This document shows, in pieces, positions 33,010-39,920 of a stretch of 39,920 nt of DNA. How positions within the stretch are numbered: position 1 is the stretch's first letter; every line of letters starts with the position of its first letter. The notes below the pieces were generated by a model that was not told the origin of the DNA, did not search any database, and saw nothing but the letters and a program-made list of their open reading frames with translations. Both the position numbers and the translations under genes were made by a program. Source of the stretch: Flavobacterium sp. (GTDB taxonomy: Bacteria; Bacteroidota; Bacteroidia; Flavobacteriales; Flavobacteriaceae). The stretch spans positions 1 through 39,920 of the forward strand of contig NZ_JAPZSU010000023.1 of assembly GCF_027531905.1 (NCBI RefSeq), read 5' to 3'.

Positions 33010-33588
33010 TTATTTACCAATTTTATAAACTAATTTTATATAATTACTTCCAACTATCGGAATTCCATTGATACTTCTTCTTTCTTTCCAATTTGAGTTT
33101 CCATACATGGCATTAATGTCTACTCTTGGTAATGCATTGAATAAATATTCTACTGCAATCGAATCAGAGATGTGAATCCGATAGGCTAGATTAGCACCTA
33201 TCGATAAGTGAGAGCTTTTTTGTTCAACGGAAATGCCTCCTCCCCAATTTCCCCATCTGTTGATCAGAGTGGGTTCTATCGATGGAATTATAACAGATTT
33301 AATATGCATGCTGCCAATTCTTGCATATAGCGGAATGTGGTACCCTAAACCTATGGTGTTTTTACTAAATTGAATCATATCAAAACGTTCATAACCTACA
33401 TTAATTTCAAAATTCCTTGAAACCATTGCAAATTGTAAAAAATAATTCAAACCACTTTTATTATTCGTAGGTTCACTGCCAGAAACCAAGTTTCGCGCGT
33501 CTAATGCGCCAGAAAATGATAGATAATTTTCTTTTTCATTTTGTGCAAATGCGATGACGCTTACTAGTAATAAAATAAATGTTTTCAT
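33010..33588 (-). CDS. Small outer-membrane beta-barrel-like protein
   Basis: A 192-residue exported protein with a short signal peptide (cleavage about residue 15, ..IAFAQ). After it come amphipathic strands of 8-10 residues with glycine-rich turns (..FEINVGYERFDMIQ.., ..GGISVEQKSSHLSIGANLAYRIH..), ending in YIKLVYKIGK, a typical last strand. I read it as a small barrel in the outer membrane; no named family is recognised. It lies 81 bp downstream of the kinase-like gene. Confidence 0.7.
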   Translation of the reverse strand: MKTFILLLVSVIAFAQNEKENYLSFSGALDARNLVSGSEPTNNKSGLNYFLQFAMVSRNFEINVGYERFDMIQFSKNTIGLGYHIPLYARIGSMHIKSVIIPSIEPTLINRWGNWGGGISVEQKSSHLSIGANLAYRIHISDSIAVEYLFNALPRVDINAMYGNSNWKERRSINGIPIVGSNYIKLVYKIGK

Positions 33589-33669
33589 CGTGTTTAGGTT
33601 TTAAGTTAGAATTCTAAGGCATGTTTTTCTGTTTTTTGAGTTGTTGTTTGTTCATTAAATAGAATAGTT

Positions 33670-34047
33670 TTATTTTTTATGATTGAGCTCATAAATAAAA
33701 GAGCTAAGTTCTTTAGTAATTTTATCTAAATCTCTTGCTGAATCCTTGATTAGTTCAATGAATTCTAGATTTTCTTCGTTGGTATTGCCAATAATGGTTA
33801 ATAGATTAGCTAGTCCTAATATATTAGTAAGTGGTAAACGAACTTTGTGGGATATGGTAAACATGATTTCTTCCAGACCTTTATGGATATCACTTTTTAG
33901 TGATTTTTCCGATCCTTTCAATTCTTTAAATTGCTGAAGAACTTGAATGCTTAAGTCTTCTTTTTCTATTTGTAAGTCAATTAGTGATTTTTTTAAATCA
34001 TTAATTTCAGAAGTAAGTTTTTTTTTGGTATTTATATACGTATCCAC
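33670..34047 (-). CDS. HisKA-only histidine kinase-like protein, probably frameshifted at its N-terminus
   Basis: The open frame codes for a coiled coil (residues 1-50) and a HisKA dimerisation/phosphoacceptor domain with H-box FTISHKVRLPLTNILGLANLL, phosphoacceptor His near residue 67. It ends after the second DHp helix; there is no ATP-binding domain. The only in-frame start is GTG at 34047, yet protein-like sequence (LSNPKNYKQIIALDSEV) continues upstream to a stop, and an ATG at 34133 opens the adjacent frame (MDNKKEINSF). Adding one base to the A run at 34104-34107 would join them into about 154 residues. It could be a phosphotransfer partner or a decayed kinase. Confidence 0.65.
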   Translation of the reverse strand: MDTYINTKKKLTSEINDLKKSLIDLQIEKEDLSIQVLQQFKELKGSEKSLKSDIHKGLEEIMFTISHKVRLPLTNILGLANLLTIIGNTNEENLEFIELIKDSARDLDKITKELSSFIYELNHKK

Positions 34048-34133
34048 TTCACTATCTAGTGCAATAATTTGTTTGTAATTCTTCGGATTTGATAAATAAC
34101 AATAAAACTATTGATTTCTTTTTTATTATCCAT

Positions 34134-35180
34134 TTCGTACACTTTAAGTTTATTACAATAAATAAAGAAGGTATGGAGAAGGAAAGAATTAGTGTTTAAA
34201 TAAGAATTCTTTTTTTTGTCGGAATGCTTAAACCTTGTTTGGCTTGTCTAATGAACGTCTGTTTTTTATATTACTTTAAAATTAATGATATTAATTGGTA
34301 TTTACTATTCTTTATCTAATAAATAAATAAATAAAAAGTTGCGTATTAACACATTTTTTAGGAAAAATTAGATAAAAACATAAATTATGTAATAATTGCA
34401 TTTTAAATTATTAATTTATTTCTTACGTATATTTTCCTTTTGCTTTTTAATGACATAGATTTTTTTAAACTAATAAAAATAGGCGGAGATTATTTTTTTA
34501 GGTATAACAGATAAAAGTAATAAAATGGAAAAGTTTTGCTCACAAATTATCGATTGCAAACGTAACTACAAAGAGGTTTGAATTAGGTGATAGATTGAGA
34601 TTTGCAATGTCATCAATAATGGTAATTATCTAATTTTATTTGCAAAATTAAATGCAAAAAATACATTATCAGCCAATGGTAATGGTGTGCTTTCGTTTTT
34701 GCTGCCAAATTATTTATGCTAAAGACTAAATCTTGATGCATTGGTTGTAACTGCTAAATGATGATTATTTATAAATTGCAATTTACTATGCAATTCAAAA
34801 CCATTTTTTAGTTTATTTTTAGATAAAGCCAAATATTGAATTTTAATATTTTTTTGTTTCAGTATTTTTTATTTTTCGTATTAAATTAGATGATTGCATG
34901 ACACATTAGTAAGATAATTATACACTATGTGATTTAGATGTTAGTAAATAATTATCATATAATTATTAATTTTCTCTTCTATATTGGTTTTATGTATATA
35001 TTTGACTTTTTTATTGCATTAAAAAAGAATTATTTGTGTTTATTATAAAGTTTTGAAAATAAAGCAAGTTATGAACTAACTTGTTTTATATTTTAATGAT
35101 ACAATAATTTAATTTTCAGTTTTAAAAGCATTTATTTGCAAAGCATATATTAATTAACCATTACCGATAAAATTTAGAAC
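34134..35180. other. AT-rich gap of about 1 kb without an intact gene
   Basis: No complete open frame with a start codon is present. It includes a short TAAA run (about 34318-34335); a startless minus-strand frame of 49 codons at 34719-34868 that looks protein-like (QYLALSKNKLKNGFELHSKL); a plus-strand frame ending at about 34638 (AHKLSIANVTTKRFELGDRL); and a -7 match TATATTTG at 34997-35004 that might serve the permease gene with a long leader of about 170 nt. These may be remnants of a lost gene. Confidence 0.4.
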
Positions 35181-37112
35181 ATGGCATTAAAAGGTTTATT
35201 TAGGAAAAAGACTGTTCAAGACATTTTAAAACAAGTTGAAAAAAATAATTTAGACGGGCATGATGCATTAGGAAAACACTTAACTGCTCGTGATTTAACT
35301 GCATTTGGTATTGCTGCCATTGTAGGTGCTGGAATTTTTAGTACCATTGGTAAAGCTAGTGCAGATGGAGGTCCAGCGGTGATTTTCTTGTTTTTGTTTA
35401 CAGCTGTAGCTTGTAGTTTTGCTGCATTTGCTTATGCTGAATTCGCCTCAATGGTACCTGTTTCGGGCAGTGCTTATACGTATTCTTATGTAGCTTTTGG
35501 GGAACTTATAGCTTGGATTATCGGATGGGCCTTAATCATGGAATATGCTGTCGGAAATATTACTGTAGCCATCTCGTGGAGTGATTATTTTACTGGACTG
35601 CTGCAAAGTGGTGGTATTACATTGCCGCAATGGGTGCAAATGGATTATTTAACGGCCTCTAATGGCTTTAAGCACGCAACAGCTTTAATGCAAGGTGGTA
35701 AATCTTTTGAGAATTTATCGGCTGTCAATCAAGCTGCTTATACCGCTTGGACAACATCTCCAACTATTGGTTCTTTTCATTTAGTAGCCGATTTACCTGC
35801 TTTGTTGATTATTATATTAATTACAGCTTTAGTATACCGTGGTATGAAAGAGTCGCGAAATGCTAGTAATCTAATGGTTGCCATAAAAGTGTGTATCGTA
35901 TTATTAGTAATTGCAGTTGGAATCTTTTACGTGGATACAGCTAATTGGTCTCCTTTTGCACCTAATGGCGTTTCTGGGGTACTAAAGGGAGTCTCTGCGG
36001 TGTTTTTTGCTTATATTGGTTTTGATGCAATTTCGACTACAGCCGAAGAATGTAAAGATCCTCAACGCGATTTGCCAAAAGGAATGATGTGGGCTATTAT
36101 TTTGTGCACACTTTTATATATTGCAATCGCTTTGGTTTTGACTGGAATGGTGAGTTACAACGAACTGAATGTTGGTGATCCATTGGCTTTTGTATTTGAT
36201 AAATTAGATTTAAAATGGATGTCTGGGATTATTGCAGTTTCTGCCGTTATTGCCATGGCCAGTGTGTTATTAGTTTTTCAAATGGGGCAACCTCGTATTT
36301 GGATGAGTATGAGTAGGGATGGTTTGTTGCCAAAGAAATTTTCAACAGTACACCCAAAATTCAAGACACCTTCTTTTGCCACAATTGTTACTGGTTTTGT
36401 AGTAGCTGTACCCGCTTTGTTCCTAAACTTAACTATGGTTACCGATTTATGCAGTATCGGAACTTTATTTGCTTTTGTATTAGTATGTGCTGGTGTACTA
36501 GCCTTGCAGAACAAACCAGATATTCCACGAGGGAAATTCAAGACGCCCTATGTGAATTCAAAATATATTATGCCTCTTCTTTTAATAATAGGTTTAGTTT
36601 TTGCTTTTGGATATAATGAAAAAGCTACAATGGATTTTATTACCAATAAAACGCAAGTCAATGAACCTTCTGCCATTGTGACTTCATTGAATAAAGAAGA
36701 AACTCAAAAGGTTTCAGCCTATTTAACTGCTTTAGAAGGAGAATCAGCGGTCGAGTCATCATCAGATTTAGAAAATTTATTGAGTATACATGCCGAAGAT
36801 GATTCAAAATATGCGACAGTTGTAGCTGGATTGCCAATTTCAGATGCCAAAAAATATGAAAGTGGTTTTAAGTTATTTAAACACAAAATACCTATGTGGA
36901 TTTTCTTGTTCTCATTAATTGTATTATGTGTTTGGGCTTACAAACAAAATTTATCTTTAATTCCTCTTCTTGGATTAATTTGTTGTCTTTATATGATGGC
37001 CGAATTAAGTGTCTGGAATTGGATTTATTTTGGCGTTTGGTTATTAATTGGTTTGGTGATTTACTTCAGCTACAGTCGAAAAAACAGTAAATTGAATACT
37101 ATTACTTTATAA
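35181..37112 (+). CDS. APC-superfamily amino-acid permease (cationic amino-acid transporter type)
   Basis: A 643-residue inner-membrane transporter. The start RDLTAFGIAAIVGAGIFSTIGKA (residues 36-58) is the conserved unwound first helix of APC carriers with substrate-binding GAGIF, and SAVFFAYIGFDAISTTAEECKDPQRDLPKG near 272-301 is the helix 6-8 signature of the CAT branch. About 12-14 helices. Between helices an extra hydrophilic stretch at about residues 479-569 is predicted, which is unusual. It carries amino acids; which one is not evident. It ends in its own terminator. Confidence 0.9.
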   Translation: MALKGLFRKKTVQDILKQVEKNNLDGHDALGKHLTARDLTAFGIAAIVGAGIFSTIGKASADGGPAVIFLFLFTAVACSFAAFAYAEFASMVPVSGSAYTYSYVAFGELIAWIIGWALIMEYAVGNITVAISWSDYFTGLLQSGGITLPQWVQMDYLTASNGFKHATALMQGGKSFENLSAVNQAAYTAWTTSPTIGSFHLVADLPALLIIILITALVYRGMKESRNASNLMVAIKVCIVLLVIAVGIFYVDTANWSPFAPNGVSGVLKGVSAVFFAYIGFDAISTTAEECKDPQRDLPKGMMWAIILCTLLYIAIALVLTGMVSYNELNVGDPLAFVFDKLDLKWMSGIIAVSAVIAMASVLLVFQMGQPRIWMSMSRDGLLPKKFSTVHPKFKTPSFATIVTGFVVAVPALFLNLTMVTDLCSIGTLFAFVLVCAGVLALQNKPDIPRGKFKTPYVNSKYIMPLLLIIGLVFAFGYNEKATMDFITNKTQVNEPSAIVTSLNKEETQKVSAYLTALEGESAVESSSDLENLLSIHAEDDSKYATVVAGLPISDAKKYESGFKLFKHKIPMWIFLFSLIVLCVWAYKQNLSLIPLLGLICCLYMMAELSVWNWIYFGVWLLIGLVIYFSYSRKNSKLNTITL

Positions 37113-37130
37113 AAGCATTCATAAATAAGC

Positions 37131-37161
37131 AACCTCTTAACACAAACTAAGAGGTTTTTTT
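37131..37161 (+). terminator. Terminator after the permease gene
   Basis: AACCTCTTA (37131-37139) pairs with 37148-37156, followed by a T run, 18 bp after the permease stop codon. Confidence 0.85.
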
Positions 37162-37322
37162 ATGCCTTAATTTAAAAGTGTTGATAAAATATACGGACTT
37201 ACTTTTCTTTTAATATCTTTATACATAATGTTTTAAATTTTCATGATAGTTATTATCTATTAAAAATAATTAATCAACAGATAAAACTATGGTAAATTAG
37301 CATGCATTAAGCTATCAATTAA

Positions 37323-39539
<2,217 letters not shown>

Positions 39540-39562
39540 ATTTATGTTACACTATGCTATAG

Positions 39563-39589
39563 AAAAGTGGGCTTTTGAGCCCACTTTTT
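39563..39589. terminator. Terminator after katG
   Basis: AAAAGTGGGCT (39563-39573) pairs with 39578-39588 around TTTG, followed by T, between katG and the convergent SHOCT remnant. Confidence 0.85.
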
Positions 39590-39591
39590 GT

Positions 39592-39695
39592 TTACAATTC
39601 TTCCAACGTTTTTTTCAATCTATGAAATTCTTCTACATCAATTTGTCCTGAAGTAAAACGTTTTTTTAGTATTCCCAAAGGCGAGTTGAATTTTG
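39592..39695 (-). pseudogene. C-terminal SHOCT-domain remnant cut by an insertion sequence
   Basis: The minus strand codes for 33 residues ending at the stop codon at 39592: KFNSPLGILKKRFTSGQIDV then EEFHRLKKTLEEL. This is a standard SHOCT (short C-terminal) domain, usually at the end of a longer, often membrane, protein. Coding is interrupted at about 39695, where the inverted repeat of an IS3-type element begins, so the N-terminal part of the gene is missing here. Confidence 0.7.
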
Positions 39696-39920
39696 TGTAC
39701 TTCCCTAATTAGAGTTGACCGTTTTTTAATTGTTTATCTTTCATTTTAGTCTTTTGGCTAAAACGGGAAATAACTTTTTGGCTTAATTAAAAAGCCGAAA
39801 AAAGTTATTCTCGTTTTATGCCACGTTATATTTTCTCATTATCAAAAATAGTTAAAATCGGCTTAGAAAAAGAGTCATCATTAACCCATTTATTTTCAAA
39901 TTCTACTGGACTTAATTTAC
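39696..39920 (-). mobile_element. 3' end of an IS3-family insertion sequence (partial)
   Basis: The element begins at 39696 with TGTACTTCCC, a TG-start terminus of the IS3 kind. A minus-strand frame ending at 39826 gives KLSPVEFENKWVNDDSFSKP and ten more residues; LSPVEFE is the typical C-terminus of IS3-family transposase OrfB. Between stop codon and terminus is a long hairpin (39759-39818, about 26 bp with small bulges) that could stop transcription into or out of the element. The rest is beyond the window. Confidence 0.75.

Overview
The window is about 40 kb of AT-rich chromosomal DNA from a member of the Flavobacteriaceae, most likely Flavobacterium or a close relative. Three things point there. 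The proteins are flavobacterial in character (OstA-like protein, DUF4494, DUF6952-type protein, CdsA-Psd-ACBP cluster, DbpA-type helicase). Ribosome-binding sites are weak or absent. Several genes are preceded by the Bacteroidota -7 promoter element TAnnTTTG. Most of it is ordinary core genome. Both ends run into insertion sequences of different families: the start of an IS630-type transposase at the left edge and the tail of an IS3-type transposase at the right edge. Each lies next to a damaged host gene.

Layout. 1-614: IS630-type fragment and a frameshifted, truncated outer-membrane protein gene. 713-5961 (minus): aroE with a TPR protein gene, a class III aminotransferase, and an OstA-like protein. 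6245-8116 (plus): a GH13 amylase lipoprotein. 8217-13833 (minus): rsfS-ftsH, then a separate unit LUD protein-cdsA-psd-ACBP-lipoprotein SOD, the two split by a 17-bp terminator and a new promoter. 13929-19589: birA, pyrE with an SRPBCC protein, a divergent Nudix gene, an M14 peptidase and a DbpA-like helicase. 19912-22058 (minus): ddl-coaD-PhnA-domain protein. 22179-23835 (plus): PASTA protein and an RluA-family pseudouridine synthase. 23873-26955: DUF1398 protein, hotdog thioesterase, DUF4494 protein, and a peroxiredoxin-thioredoxin-DUF6952 redox unit. 27351-32755 (minus): GHL10 hydrolase, AmpG-like permease, KilA-N protein and NagZ-like GH3, read here as a peptidoglycan-recycling cluster carrying one phage-type gene. 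33010-34133: a small beta-barrel protein and a kinase-like protein reduced to its dimerisation/phosphoacceptor domain. 35181-39539 (plus): an APC amino-acid permease and katG. 39592-39920: remnant of a SHOCT-domain gene cut by an IS3-family element.

Working links. CdsA and Psd make phosphatidylethanolamine precursors next to an acyl-CoA-binding protein. Ddl, PASTA protein, GHL10, AmpG-like permease and NagZ-like GH3 all concern the cell wall. Lipoprotein SOD, peroxiredoxin/thioredoxin and KatG give oxidative-stress defence from three separate loci.

I did not find a clear new defence island or other large undescribed system. The best leads are small: a GC-rich element with nested stems and a possible pseudoknot (27152-27300); a perfect 32-bp palindrome inside the KilA-N gene (29610-29641); a 216-bp imperfect inverted-repeat element (19698-19913); an 8-bp-period array CTYAGNNN (21054-21093); a pyrE promoter whose -7 box lies on the Nudix start codon; and a kinase-like protein with no ATPase domain whose first exon-like stretch is in another frame. 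All promoter, terminator and family calls were made by eye; no search or folding program was run.
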